The position numbers and the translations under genes are program-made. Below, one piece after another: positions 52,387-62,371 of a DNA stretch of 64,000 bases. Source of the DNA: Streptomyces sp. NBC_00443 (GTDB lineage Bacteria > Actinomycetota > Actinomycetes > Streptomycetales > Streptomycetaceae). The stretch is from contig NZ_CP107917.1 of assembly GCF_036014175.1 (NCBI RefSeq), forward strand, positions 8,060,001-8,124,000. Direction: 5' to 3'. How positions within the stretch are numbered: the first letter of the stretch is position 1; each line of letters opens with the position of its first letter. The notes beneath the pieces were generated by a model. That model was not told where the DNA came from and did no database searches. It saw only the letters and a program-made list of their open reading frames with translations.

Positions 52387-53184
52387 TCAGTCCGGAGAGC
52401 CCATCCGGTGGCTGATCTCGTCCGCGCCCCTCATCAGCACAGGGGCGAACTTGTGGATGCGTTCCTCGGTGAAGCGGTACGCGGGGCCGGAGGCGCTGAG
52501 GGCGGCGACGACGTCGCCCTCGCGGGACCGGATCGGGGCCGCGACGGCGTGCAGTCCGATCTCCAGTTCCTCCAGCGTCACCGCGTATCCGCGCTCCCGG
52601 GTCTCGGCGAGGCTCTTCTCCAGCTTGGTCTTCGCGGTGAGCGTGTGCGGGGTCATCTTCTGCATCCCCGACGCCGCGAGCACTTCGGCGCGCTCCTTCG
52701 CCGGCCGGTGGGCCAGCAGGATCTTGCCGCTCGACGTGGCGTGCACCGGGGTCAGCCTCCCGACCCAGTTGTGCGCACCGACCGCTCCGGGGCCCCGTAC
52801 CTGGTAGAGGTTGACGGCGTAATGCTCTTGCAGCACCGCGATGTTGACCGTCTCGCCGATCTCCTCGCTGAGCCGCTCGCACACCGGCCGGCCCTGCTGC
52901 GTGATGTCCAGGCGGCTCGTGACCGCGCCCGCCAGCCGCACGATCCCGAAGCTGAGCCGGTACTTGCCCCGCTCGGTTGTCTGCTCGACCAGACCGCGCG
53001 ACTCCAGCGCACCGAGGAGGCGGAACGCGGTCGACTTGTGGACGTCGATCTCGGCGGCGACCTCGCTGACACCCGCCTCGCCGCGTTGGGCGAGGATCTC
53101 CAGGACGCTGACCGCACGGTCGACGGACTGCACGCCACTCACCGCGGGACCTGTTGTTTCTCCATCTGCCGCGTGGTTGCTCAT
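52387..53184 (-). CDS. IclR family regulator 2
   Basis: 265 aa from ATG 53184, same length as and highly similar to IclR 1 (SVDRAVSVLEILAQRGEAGVSEVAAEIDVHKSTAFRLL). The effector domain differs in several surface positions, so ligands may differ. No Shine-Dalgarno sequence; TATAGT lies exactly 6 nt before the ATG, predicting a leaderless mRNA. A perfect operator overlaps the start codon, implying autoregulation. Convergent with the dimethylglycine oxidase gene (6-bp gap), mirroring IclR 1 next to the Rieske oxygenase. Confidence 0.9.
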   Translation of the reverse strand: MSNHAADGETTGPAVSGVQSVDRAVSVLEILAQRGEAGVSEVAAEIDVHKSTAFRLLGALESRGLVEQTTERGKYRLSFGIVRLAGAVTSRLDITQQGRPVCERLSEEIGETVNIAVLQEHYAVNLYQVRGPGAVGAHNWVGRLTPVHATSSGKILLAHRPAKERAEVLAASGMQKMTPHTLTAKTKLEKSLAETRERGYAVTLEELEIGLHAVAAPIRSREGDVVAALSASGPAYRFTEERIHKFAPVLMRGADEISHRMGSPD

Positions 53185-53196
53185 AGCGCAACTATA
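53176..53196 (-). promoter_or_regulatory. Leaderless promoter and operator of iclR2
   Basis: Perfect GTTGC-TCATAGC-GCAAC (53176-53192) covers the ATG and abuts the TATAGT -10 (53196-53191). Binding here would block transcription initiation directly. Confidence 0.65.
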
Positions 53197-53290
53197 CGGC
53201 GGCCTACCGGATGCGGGGATGGTGCCGACGTTCGAAAATCGGGGCGTGACGCTCGCCATGTGTCCATATGTGTCCATGTGGGTGTGCGGG

Positions 53291-54067
53291 TCACGCGGTG
53301 TGTTCAGCACACAGGCAGCCCACACCCCGCTCGATCCACTCCTGGCCGGTCCACTCGGGATGCCTGTCGATCAGCAGTGCCCGGACCTCGGTGACGATCT
53401 CGTCCTCGCCCATCGCGAAGTCCCGGCGCCGCCAGGTCTCGTCGCGCAGTTCGCGCAGATGATCGCGGACGTCGGCGAGCGCCTGAGGGCCGCCGATGTC
53501 GCCGTGGCCGGGGACCACCACGCGGCGGTCGGTGGCGGCCAGTCGGTCCAGCACCGCCAGCCAGCGCACGCCTGAGACGTCCGTGTCGTACGGAGGGAAC
53601 CACGGGAAGATGGCGAACTGTCCGGTCTCGGCGAGGTCCCCGGTGAACAGCACCCCGGCGTCGGGCACTTCGACGACCTGGTCGCCCTTGGTGTGCCCGC
53701 GGCCGGTGGACCGCAGCCGCACGGTCCGGCCCCCGAGGTCCAGGTCGTACCCGGCGTCGTAGACCAGGTCGGGGGTGGGCACGGGGACGCCTTCGAGGCG
53801 GTCGGCGATCGGCTCGCCGAGGCCCCGGAACAGGCGGCCCCGTGCGAGCTCGGACGCGCAGGCGAGGACCTGCTCGGCGTTGGCGGTGCCGATGCCCGTC
53901 TCGACGACCAGTACGGCCCGGTCACCGCCGATGACACCGATGTTCGGTACCAGTCCCACCCGCTGGTTCGGGATCACCAGCAGGTCGGCGGCGATCTCCC
54001 GGGCGCCGGCGACCTGCACGGCGGGGTCGGGCAATGGTTCTTCCGGTGTCACCGCTTCTCTCGTCAT
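53291..54067 (-). CDS. MBL-fold protein lacking its HxHxDH motif
   Basis: 258 aa from ATG 54067. The flanking parts of a metallo-beta-lactamase fold are clear: VPNIGVIGGDRAVLVVETGIGTANAEQV, RSTGRGHTKGDQVVEV, LFTGDLAETGQFAIFPWFPPYDTDVSG, VVPGHGDIGG. Between ASELARGRL and FRGLGEPIADRLEG, where relatives have the metal-binding HxHxDH loop and following helix (about 40 residues), the sequence is simply missing, in frame. Likely inactive as a hydrolase, or an assembly deletion. Divergent from a LysR gene. Confidence 0.75.
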   Translation of the reverse strand: MTREAVTPEEPLPDPAVQVAGAREIAADLLVIPNQRVGLVPNIGVIGGDRAVLVVETGIGTANAEQVLACASELARGRLFRGLGEPIADRLEGVPVPTPDLVYDAGYDLDLGGRTVRLRSTGRGHTKGDQVVEVPDAGVLFTGDLAETGQFAIFPWFPPYDTDVSGVRWLAVLDRLAATDRRVVVPGHGDIGGPQALADVRDHLRELRDETWRRRDFAMGEDEIVTEVRALLIDRHPEWTGQEWIERGVGCLCAEHTA

Positions 54068-54122
54068 GCTCCGATTCCACTGCGGGGGCGCCGAGAGCGT
54101 CCAGGACCGATGCGGTGGCCTC

Positions 54123-54139
54123 GATACCGTACGGGTATC
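54123..54139. promoter_or_regulatory. Palindrome GATACC-GTACG-GGTATC
   Basis: Perfect 6-bp arms between the divergent MBL and LysR genes, 11 bp before the LysR start. Probable LysR-type binding site and autoregulatory element. Confidence 0.55.
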
Positions 54140-54149
54140 CTCCCTTGTC

Positions 54150-55001
54150 ATGGAGCTGCGTACGCTGCGCTCCTTCGTGGCCGTCGCCGAGGAACTCCAC
54201 TTCGGCCGGGCCGCCGCCCGGCTGCACATGAGCCAGCCGCCGCTGAGCCGGGCCATCAAGCAGCTGGAGGCCGACGTCGGCACCGCTCTGCTGCTCCGCT
54301 CGTCTGCGGGCGTCGCCCTCACCCCGGCGGGGGCGGTGCTTCTGGACGAGGCGCGCGCCCTGCTCGACCGGGCCGACCGGGTACGCGAACGCGTGGCGAC
54401 GGCCGCAGGCGCAGCGACGCTCACCATCGGCTTCCTGGGTGACGGCACGGACCGGGGCGCCACACGACTGGCCGCCGCGTACCGCAGGCGCCACCCCCGC
54501 GTCGAGGTCCGCATCCGCGAGACCGACCTGACCGATCCGACCTGCGGCCTGCGCGCCGGGCTGGTCGACGTCGCTCTGACCCGCGCACCGTTCGACGAGA
54601 CCGGCCTGACCGTGCACGTGCTGCGCGCCGACCCGGTCGGCGCCGTGCTGCGCGCCGACGACCCGCTGGCCCGCCGTGACCGCCTGGAGCTGGCCGACCT
54701 GGCAGGCCGGCCCTGGTTCCAGTTCCCGGCCGGCACCGACCCGCTCTGGCAGGCGTACTGGAACGGCGGCGAGCCGCGTGAGGGGCCGGTGGTGCGCGGT
54801 GTCCAGGAGTGCGTGCAGGCCGTCCTCTGGAACGGCACGGTCGGGATGGCCCCGCTCGGGCACGAGATGGCCGAGGCGCTGGCCGTGGTGCCGTTCGTCG
54901 ACATGGCGCCGAGCCGCGTGGTGGCGGCGTGGAACGAGGCCGGGGCGAGCCCGCTGATCGAGCCCCTCGTCCGGATCGCCACCGCTGCCTACCGCGACTG
55001 A
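54150..55001 (+). CDS. LysR family transcriptional regulator
   Basis: 283 aa from ATG 54150. Amino-terminal winged helix (MELRTLRSFVAVAEELHFGRAAARLHMSQPPLSRAIKQLE, about 1-60) and a LysR substrate-binding domain. Divergent from the MBL gene across a palindromic site, so it probably regulates that gene. The effector is unknown. The frame extends upstream within the other gene's antisense but begins here by family alignment. Confidence 0.88.
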   Translation: MELRTLRSFVAVAEELHFGRAAARLHMSQPPLSRAIKQLEADVGTALLLRSSAGVALTPAGAVLLDEARALLDRADRVRERVATAAGAATLTIGFLGDGTDRGATRLAAAYRRRHPRVEVRIRETDLTDPTCGLRAGLVDVALTRAPFDETGLTVHVLRADPVGAVLRADDPLARRDRLELADLAGRPWFQFPAGTDPLWQAYWNGGEPREGPVVRGVQECVQAVLWNGTVGMAPLGHEMAEALAVVPFVDMAPSRVVAAWNEAGASPLIEPLVRIATAAYRD

Positions 55002-55156
55002 GCACCTCTCCGTACGGCGCGCGCACTTCCGCGGCCGGTCCACGAACCGGTCGGTCCTGTGTCGCGTCCTCCTCGAAGGACGGGACGCCGGCGCATGAGA
55101 CGGGTGTGCGTGCGGCGGGAAGGGCGGGCCGGGACGATGGCGGGAACGGGTGCAGC

Positions 55157-55558
55157 ATGACGGGTGAGGTCACGGGGATGGTGATGTGCGCCCTCGCGGG
55201 CGCGCTGTGTCTGTGGGCTGCTGTCCGCGAGGGGCGGTTGCAGGGCCGGCTGCGCCGGTACGGGGTACACGCCGAGGGGGTGGTGGTCGACCGGGAGCGG
55301 TTTGCGTCGGACGATCCGTGGTCGCCGGTGATCGAGTTCACCGACCGCCAGGGACGGCGTACCCGGTTCCGGCCCAGAGCGACCGGCACCGGCCTCGGAC
55401 TGGACATCGGGACCCATGTCCCGGTCGTTCACCTGCCCGAACAGCCCGATACGGCCCGGGTGTTCACCCGGAGGCACCGCATGGCCCCCTTCATCCTGCT
55501 GTCGATCGGCGGGACGACGTTCCTCGGTACTTCGGTTCTGATCGCAGTGACCCGCTGA
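55157..55558 (+). CDS. DUF3592-type small membrane protein
   Basis: 133 aa. Amino-terminal transmembrane helix (TGMVMCALAGALCLWAA), a central soluble beta domain (GVVVDRERFASDDPWSPVIEFTDRQGRRTRF...GTHVPVVHLPEQP) and a carboxy-terminal helix (FILLSIGGTTFLGTSVLIAV). The pattern matches DUF3592 proteins, of unknown function. Start ATG 55157; ribosome-binding site weak. Stands alone. Confidence 0.65.
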   Translation: MTGEVTGMVMCALAGALCLWAAVREGRLQGRLRRYGVHAEGVVVDRERFASDDPWSPVIEFTDRQGRRTRFRPRATGTGLGLDIGTHVPVVHLPEQPDTARVFTRRHRMAPFILLSIGGTTFLGTSVLIAVTR

Positions 55559-55631
55559 GCTGGGGGAAGGCGACGACTCCTGCGATCTTCCGTCCGCGCC
55601 GACACCTGCCCGAAAAAAACTTGGCCGCGGA

Positions 55632-55658
55632 TGTCGAGAACCGGTGACCTGCTCCGTC
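55632..55658 (+). promoter_or_regulatory. Candidate ECF42 promoter TGTCGA-N17-CGTC
   Basis: -35 TGTCGA at 55632-55637 and -10 CGTC at 55655-55658, about 50 bp before the DGPF protein start. It agrees with the -35 TGTCGA/-10 CG(A/T)C pattern I recall for ECF42 sigma factors, so the operon may be autoregulated. Confidence 0.55.
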
Positions 55659-55709
55659 CCCGGGGTGAACGCGACCACAATGGGTCGCACCAGCACCGAG
55701 GAGACCATC

Positions 55710-56124
55710 ATGGCCAAGTACCTGCTGCTCAAGCACTACCGCGGCGCTCCGGCGGCGGTGAACGACGTGCCCATGGACCAGTGGACGCCGGAGGAGATCT
55801 CGGCGCACGTGCAGTACATGCGGGACTTCGCGGACCGGCTGGAGAAGGCCGGAGAGTACGTCGACGGGCAGGCGCTCGCCCCCGAGGGGACGTGGGTGCG
55901 GTACGACGGTGAGGGGAGCCCGCCGGTCACCGACGGGCCGTTCGCCGAGACCAAGGACCTCATCGCCGGATGGATGATCATCGACGTCGACAGCTACGAG
56001 CGGGCCGTCGAACTGGCCGGCGAGCTGTCGGCCGCCCCCGGCGCCGGCGGGAAGCCGATCCACGAGTGGCTGGAGCTGCGCCCGTTTCTCGCCGCGCCGC
56101 CCACCGTCGCGGACTGCCACGCCG

Positions 56125-56132
<8 letters not shown>
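55710..56132 (+). CDS. YCII/DGPF domain protein
   Basis: 140 aa from ATG 55710, with GAGGAG upstream. YCII-related fold with the family motif VTDGPFAETKDLIAGWMIIDVDSYERAVELA. DGPF proteins are the standard genomic partners of ECF42 sigma factors; their biochemical function is unclear. It overlaps the sigma gene by 8 bp. Confidence 0.88.
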
Positions 56133-57270
<1,138 letters not shown>

Positions 57271-57294
57271 CCCCCGCCGCTGGGTGCCACCGCT

Positions 57295-60200
57295 TCACGG
57301 CGTCGCCGGGTGCGTCGACTCCGCCGTGGCCTGGCTCTCGTGGTCCCGTTGGGTGCCGACGCTGAACTCGTGGGTGTACGCGGCCTCCCCGACCGTGGCG
57401 CGCAGGCGGCCGGAGATGCGCTCCACGTCGCCCTGCTCCGCAGGGGGGTGCGGGGCCCCGGCCCGCTCCCTGGCCGCCGCCGCCGTACCGAGCAGACGGA
57501 TCGCCCGCTGCGCGGCCCCGGCCAGGGAGTACGCACCCGCCAGGCCCTCGAGGGCCAGGGCGACCGAGCGGGGGTCCTTGGTCGTCGCGGCGGCCGCGAG
57601 GCCGTCCCGGTGGTACGCGAGCGCCCGGCCGGTGTCGCCGCGCTGCTCGGCGATGAACCCCAGCTCGGCCAGGACCAGAGCGAGGCCCGGTCCGTCGCCG
57701 CGCCGGCGGTTCCAGGCGAGCCAGGGCCGCAGCCACTCCTCGGCGGCGTCCAGCCGGCCCTGGCGCCGGGCGCTCAGCGCGAGGCCCAGCGCGGCGAACT
57801 GCTCGGCGGGCTGGTTGCCCTGCCCGACCGCGAGCCGCAGGGCACGCGTGTGCAGGTCGTCGGCCTCGTCGTAGCGCTGGGTGAGCAGGGCGATCCTGCC
57901 GAGGCCCGACAGCTTCGTGGACATCTCCGGCCAGGTCTCCAGGGCCTGGGCGATCCGCAGGCTCTCCCGGTGCAGCTGGGCCGCCCGGTCGTAGTCGCCG
58001 TTGATCTCGGCGAGCCTGCCGAGCACGTCCGTCGTCTTCAACCGGCCCCACAGGTCGCCCAGTTCCGCGAAGAGGGCGCGGGCGTCCTCGGCGTTGCCGC
58101 GCAGCGACTCCAGGTCACCGCGGGCCAGGGCGAAGCAGGCACGTGTGGTCAGCGCCGCCGCGGTGCCCCACGCGTCGCGCAGGGTGCGGAAGCGGACCAG
58201 GACGCGCTCGACGCGCTGCTCGCCCGCGACCAGCGCCCCCACCGTCCACTGCGCGTGCGCCAGGAACCACTGCGCCCTGGTCGACTCCAGGGTGGACGCG
58301 GGATCGTACGCGTCCATCTCGTCGCACTCCCGGTCGTGCTCGCCGAGCAGCAGGCGGATGCCCGTGTGCCAGAACTCCGCCTCCCGGCGCTCCTCGGGCA
58401 CGGCCTCGCCCGGCGTGTCCAGGGCCGTGGCCAGCGCCCTGCGGGCCTCACCCAGCCGGCCCCGGACATACCAGTACCAGGTCAGCGAGTTGACCAGGCG
58501 CAACGCTTCCTGCGCGGCCCCGGCCCGGGCGGCCTCGGCCAGCGCGCGCTGCACATTGGCCGCCTCCAGGTCGAGGTACTGGAACCAGCGCGACTGCTCC
58601 CGCTCGTGCAGATGCGGCCGGGCGCGCTCGGCGAGGCGGACACAGTGGTGAAGATGCCGCCCCGCGGTCCCGGCGTGCTCACCGGACTCGGCGAGCCTGT
58701 CACGCGCGTAGACCGCGACGGACTCCAGCAGGCGATAGCGGGGGCCCTGCGGTCCCTCGGTGCGGACCGCCAGCGAGCGCTCCACGAGCAGACTCAGCGC
58801 GTCGAGGACGTCGGCCGGCGACACGCCGCCCCCGGAGCACACCTCCTCGGCGGCCCGCAGGCCGCACCCCTCGCTGAACACCGACAGCCTGCGCAGCACG
58901 GTCTGCTCCCGGACGTCGAGCAGGCCCCAGCTCCAGTCGAGCGTCGCCTGAAGGGTCCGGTGCCGTGAAGGGGCGTCCCGGTAACCGCTGTTGAGGACCT
59001 TGAAACGGTCGTCGAGACGGTCGTGCAGCTCCCTGATGCCCAGCGAACGCACGCGGGTGGCCGCCAGTTCCAGGGCGAGCGGGATGCCGTCGAGGCGCCG
59101 GCACACATCCGCGACGAGGGGGGCGGTGGTGGCGTCGAGCACGAACTCCGGGTCCGTCGCCCGGGTCCTGTCCACGAAGAGGCGTACGGCGCCCGCGCTC
59201 GTCAGCGCGTCGAGGTCCGGCAGGTCCTCCGGGGGCAGCGACAGCGGCGCCACCGGATACACCGTTTCGTCCCGGGTGCGCAGCGGTTCCTGGCTGGTCG
59301 TCAGGATGTGCAGGTGCGGGGCCCGGCCCAGCAGCAGGCCGGCCAGCTGCGCGACGGCCTCCACGACGTGTTCGCAGTTGTCCAGCACGAGCAGCAGCCG
59401 CCGGCTGGCCAGCGCGCTCGCCAGGCGCTCCGTCGGGCCCTTGGCGTCGTCGTCCGAGGTGTTCTCGCGGATGCCCGCCGTCGCCATGACCTGCTCGGCC
59501 AGCGACTCGGCGTCGGCGAACCGCTCCAGGCCCCCGGCGTCGGCGAGTTCCACCAGCCAGGTGCCCTCGCCGAACGCGCCGGCCAGGCTCTGGGCCGTGG
59601 CCTGGGCGAGGCGGGTCTTGCCGACCCCTCCGGGCCCGTGAGCGTCACCAAGCGGCGCTGTAGGAGCAGCGTCCGGATCGCCTGCACATCCTGTTCGCGG
59701 CCCACCAGGGGCGAGGCCGAACCGGTCGGCCCCGGACCTGCAGGCGGCCCCGCGGCCGACTGCGCGGGTGGCTCCGGCCGGGCCAGAACGGGGTCGTGGC
59801 GCAGGATGGCCTGCTGCAGCGCCTCCAGGGACGGTCCCGGGGTCAGCCCCAACTCGTCGTCGAGCCGGCGCCTCAGATCGTTGAAGCAGTCGAGCGCCTC
59901 GGAGGAGCGTCCCGCCTGGTAGAGCGCCCACATCAGCGCGCCCCGCAGCCCTTCGCGCAACGGATGCTGCTCCACCAGCTCCGTCAACTCGCCCACCAGC
60001 AGGCTGTGCTCGCCCAACTCCAGCCGCACCCCGGCGTGTTCCTCCACCGCCGTCAGGCGCTCCTCCTCCAGGCTCGCCGCCGTCGGCCGCACGGACGGCT
60101 GATCCGCGAACTCGGCGAAGGCCGGGCCGCGCCACAGGGCCAGCGCCTCGGTGTACAGCGCCGCCCGCGTCTCCGGGTCCTCGCCGGACCTGGCCCGCGC

Positions 60201-60533
60201 GACCAGTTCGCGGAACCGCCCGGCGTCGAGCGCTCCGGCAGGGATGTCCAGGACGTATCCGGGCGGCCGGTGCGCGATCAGCTCGCGGCCGCCCGGCTCC
60301 GCGTCCTCCAGTGTGCGCCGCAGTTGGGACACCTTGGCCTGGAGCGACGCCGAGGGCCGTGCCGTGAACGTCGAGCCGCCCCACAGGCCCTCGATGAGCC
60401 GGCCCGCCGGGACGACCTGCCCGTGGTGCGCCAGCAGATCGGCGAGGAGCATCCGCACCTTGACTTCGGGTACCCGCACGACACGCCTGGTGTCCGTGCG
60501 CACCTCCAGCGGCCCCAGTACCCCGAATTCCAT
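57295..60533 (-). pseudogene. AfsR/SARP-family regulator, BTAD-NB-ARC-TPR (frameshifted)
   Basis: A SARP DNA-binding winged helix (about 1-95, MEFGVLGPLEVRTD) and BTAD domain (95-245), then an NTPase and TPR-like repeats to the end (LLVLDNCEHVV, TTSQEPLRTRDE, HRTLQATLDWSW). At the Walker A (LVTLTGP) the frame breaks: the next frame starts GGVGKTRLAQATAQSLAG. One G appears to be missing near 59625-59631; restoring it gives a continuous 1,079-aa regulator. Divergent from the imine-reductase-like gene, whose upstream DNA has heptamer repeats. Sequencing error or loss of the ATPase half. Confidence 0.82.
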
Positions 60534-60594
60534 GATCTCAGCGTAACCGGCTGCCGACCGACGCGACTTGCGACGAAAAGGGCTCGGCCACGCG

Positions 60595-60646
60595 CCCGAA
60601 GTGCCTGCACGCAGCATTTCCGAAGCCGTCCGAAGCGAATCCGAAG
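60595..60646 (+). promoter_or_regulatory. SARP-type heptamer direct repeats
   Basis: TCCGAAG at 60619, 60629 and 60640 (10 and 11 bp apart, one helical turn) and a related CCCGAAG at 60595. SARP regulators bind heptamer direct repeats at this period just before the -10. They lie 52-79 bp upstream of the imine-reductase-like start. Confidence 0.6.
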
Positions 60647-60697
60647 GGGCAAATGCCAGGGTTTCCCGAGGCCACTTCGTACTGGAGGAATTGATTC

Positions 60698-61585
60698 ATG
60701 GATGACAACCACACCCACACCTCGGTTTCGGTGCTCGGCCTCGGCCTGATGGGGCAGGCCCTGGCCGCCGCCTTCCTGAAGGCGGGTCACGCCACCACCG
60801 TGTGGAACCGTTCGGCGGACAAGGCCGACGGCCTCGTCGCGGACGGCGCCGTGCTCGCCGCGAACCCCGCCGACGCCGTCGCCGCGAGCGACCTCGTCAT
60901 CGTGTGCGTGTCGACGTACGACGTGGTGCACGACGTCATCGGCTCGCTGGGCGACGCCCTGCACGGCAAGACCGTGGTCAACCTGACCACGGGCTCATCC
61001 GAGCAGGCCCGCCAGAGCGCCGAGTGGGCGGAGAAGAACGGAGCCAACTACCTCGACGGCGCCATCATGATCACCCCGCCCGGCATCGGCGCCGAGACCT
61101 CGGTCCTGTTCTACGCCGGCGACAAGGCCGTCTTCGATGCCCACGAGCCCGTGCTGAAGCTCCTCGGCGGCGGCACCACCTACCTCGGCACCGACCACGG
61201 CAAGCCCGCCCTGTTCGACGTGTCGCTGCTGGGCCTGATGTGGGGTGCCCTCAACAGCTTCCTGCACGGCGTCGCCATCGTGGAGACCAGCGGCGTCAAG
61301 GCGCAGGAGTTCCTGCCGTGGGCGCACATGTGGCTCGACGCCATCAAGATGTTCACGGCCGACTACGCCGCGCAGATCGACGCCGGCGACGAGAAGTTCC
61401 CGGCCGACGACGCCACCCTGGAGACGCACCTGGGTGCGCTCAAGCACCTCGTCGAGGAGAGCGAGGCGCTCGGCATCGACACCGAACTGCCCAAGTACTC
61501 CGAGGCGCTGATGGAGCGCATCATCGCCCAGGGCCACGCCAAGAACAGCTACGCCAGTGTCGTGAAGGCGTACCGCCGCCCTTAG
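60698..61585 (+). CDS. NAD(P)-dependent imine reductase-like oxidoreductase
   Basis: 295 aa, with GGAGGAATTGATTC before the ATG. Amino-terminal Rossmann fold of the 6-phosphogluconate/beta-hydroxyacid dehydrogenase superfamily (VSVLGLGLMGQALAAAFLKAGHATTVWNRS), then an all-helical dimer domain. ALFDVSLLGLMWG places an Asp where imine reductases have their key proton-donor residue, and the classic Lys of beta-hydroxyacid dehydrogenases is not evident. The natural substrate is unknown. Controlled probably by the divergent SARP. Confidence 0.83.
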   Translation: MDDNHTHTSVSVLGLGLMGQALAAAFLKAGHATTVWNRSADKADGLVADGAVLAANPADAVAASDLVIVCVSTYDVVHDVIGSLGDALHGKTVVNLTTGSSEQARQSAEWAEKNGANYLDGAIMITPPGIGAETSVLFYAGDKAVFDAHEPVLKLLGGGTTYLGTDHGKPALFDVSLLGLMWGALNSFLHGVAIVETSGVKAQEFLPWAHMWLDAIKMFTADYAAQIDAGDEKFPADDATLETHLGALKHLVEESEALGIDTELPKYSEALMERIIAQGHAKNSYASVVKAYRRP

Positions 61586-61617
61586 CGATGACCGTGTCCG
61601 GCAGGCGCCCCGGCCCT

Positions 61618-61860
61618 TCAGCCTGCGTCGGTGCCCTTGGCTCTGACGGTGATCCGCGCGTAGTCGTACCCACCGGGCTCGGGCGACGGATTGTAGGTGA
61701 TCGTGAACGTTCGCCGTACGTCGCCGAAGCGGTCGGAGCACGTCATCTCGGACGGGCTGGTGCGCTTCGGCTCGGCGGTGATGTCGTACGTACGAAGGAA
61801 GTCCTTGACGCTCGAGTCCTGGCTGTTGCCCACCTCGTACCGGAGCGGCCAGGAACCACA
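61618..61860 (-). pseudogene. Fragment of an unknown small protein
   Basis: A minus-strand frame reads RGWCGSWPLRYEVGNSQDSSVKDFLRTYDITAEP and continues TFTITYNPSPEPGGYDYARITVRAKG to a stop at 61618. It looks protein-like (beta-rich, secreted-type), but no start with a ribosome-binding site fits, and upstream frames are interrupted. Probably the tail of a decayed or frameshifted gene. The family is not recognised. Confidence 0.35.
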
Positions 61861-62043
61861 CCAGCCTCTTGCGTCGGCGCGGCCTCGTGGGGCGGCCCGT
61901 AGGCGTACTCACCCGTTCCATGTGCGTACTCCGCTCTGCCCGCCCATGTATTACTCGTTGTCCTGACCCGACTGGTGGAGCCTGGCCATTCGGGCGTCCG
62001 ACACGTTGCCCATCGCGGGTACCGGAGTCGCCTTGTTCGCGTC

Positions 62044-62322
62044 CTAGTTGTAGCGGTCGTACACGTGGGTCGGGTAGCGGATCGTGGTCCTGGGCTCGCA
62101 TGCCGGGCCTGGCACGACCTCGACCTGGGCGACCGTGTTGTAGTGGAAGGAGCCGACCGCGTGATACCAGTCGGGGTCCCTCTCGGCGGTCCAGCCCTGC
62201 CAGCCGGACTGCTGGACGTATTTCACGGGCTTCCCGGTGCGGTCGTATTCGGCGAGGGCCCGCGCCCCCCGGGGCGGGCCGGGCTCACTGACGACCGTGC
62301 ACGCACAAGGCGCGAGCGGCAC
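62044..62322 (-). CDS. Hypothetical protein, possibly a fragment
   Basis: About 92 codons from a GTG at 62322. The composition is protein-like in its carboxy half (KYVQQSGWQGWTAERDPDWYHAVGSFHYNTVAQVEVVPG), rich in aromatic residues, ending THVYDRYN. No ribosome-binding site or known domain. It might be linked to the fragment downstream on the same strand as remnants of one secreted protein. Confidence 0.35.
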   Translation of the reverse strand: MPLAPCACTVVSEPGPPRGARALAEYDRTGKPVKYVQQSGWQGWTAERDPDWYHAVGSFHYNTVAQVEVVPGPACEPRTTIRYPTHVYDRYN

Positions 62323-62371
62323 GACCCTGTCGGTCCTGGCGGGCGCCGGAGTGGAGTGGGGCCGTCATGCC

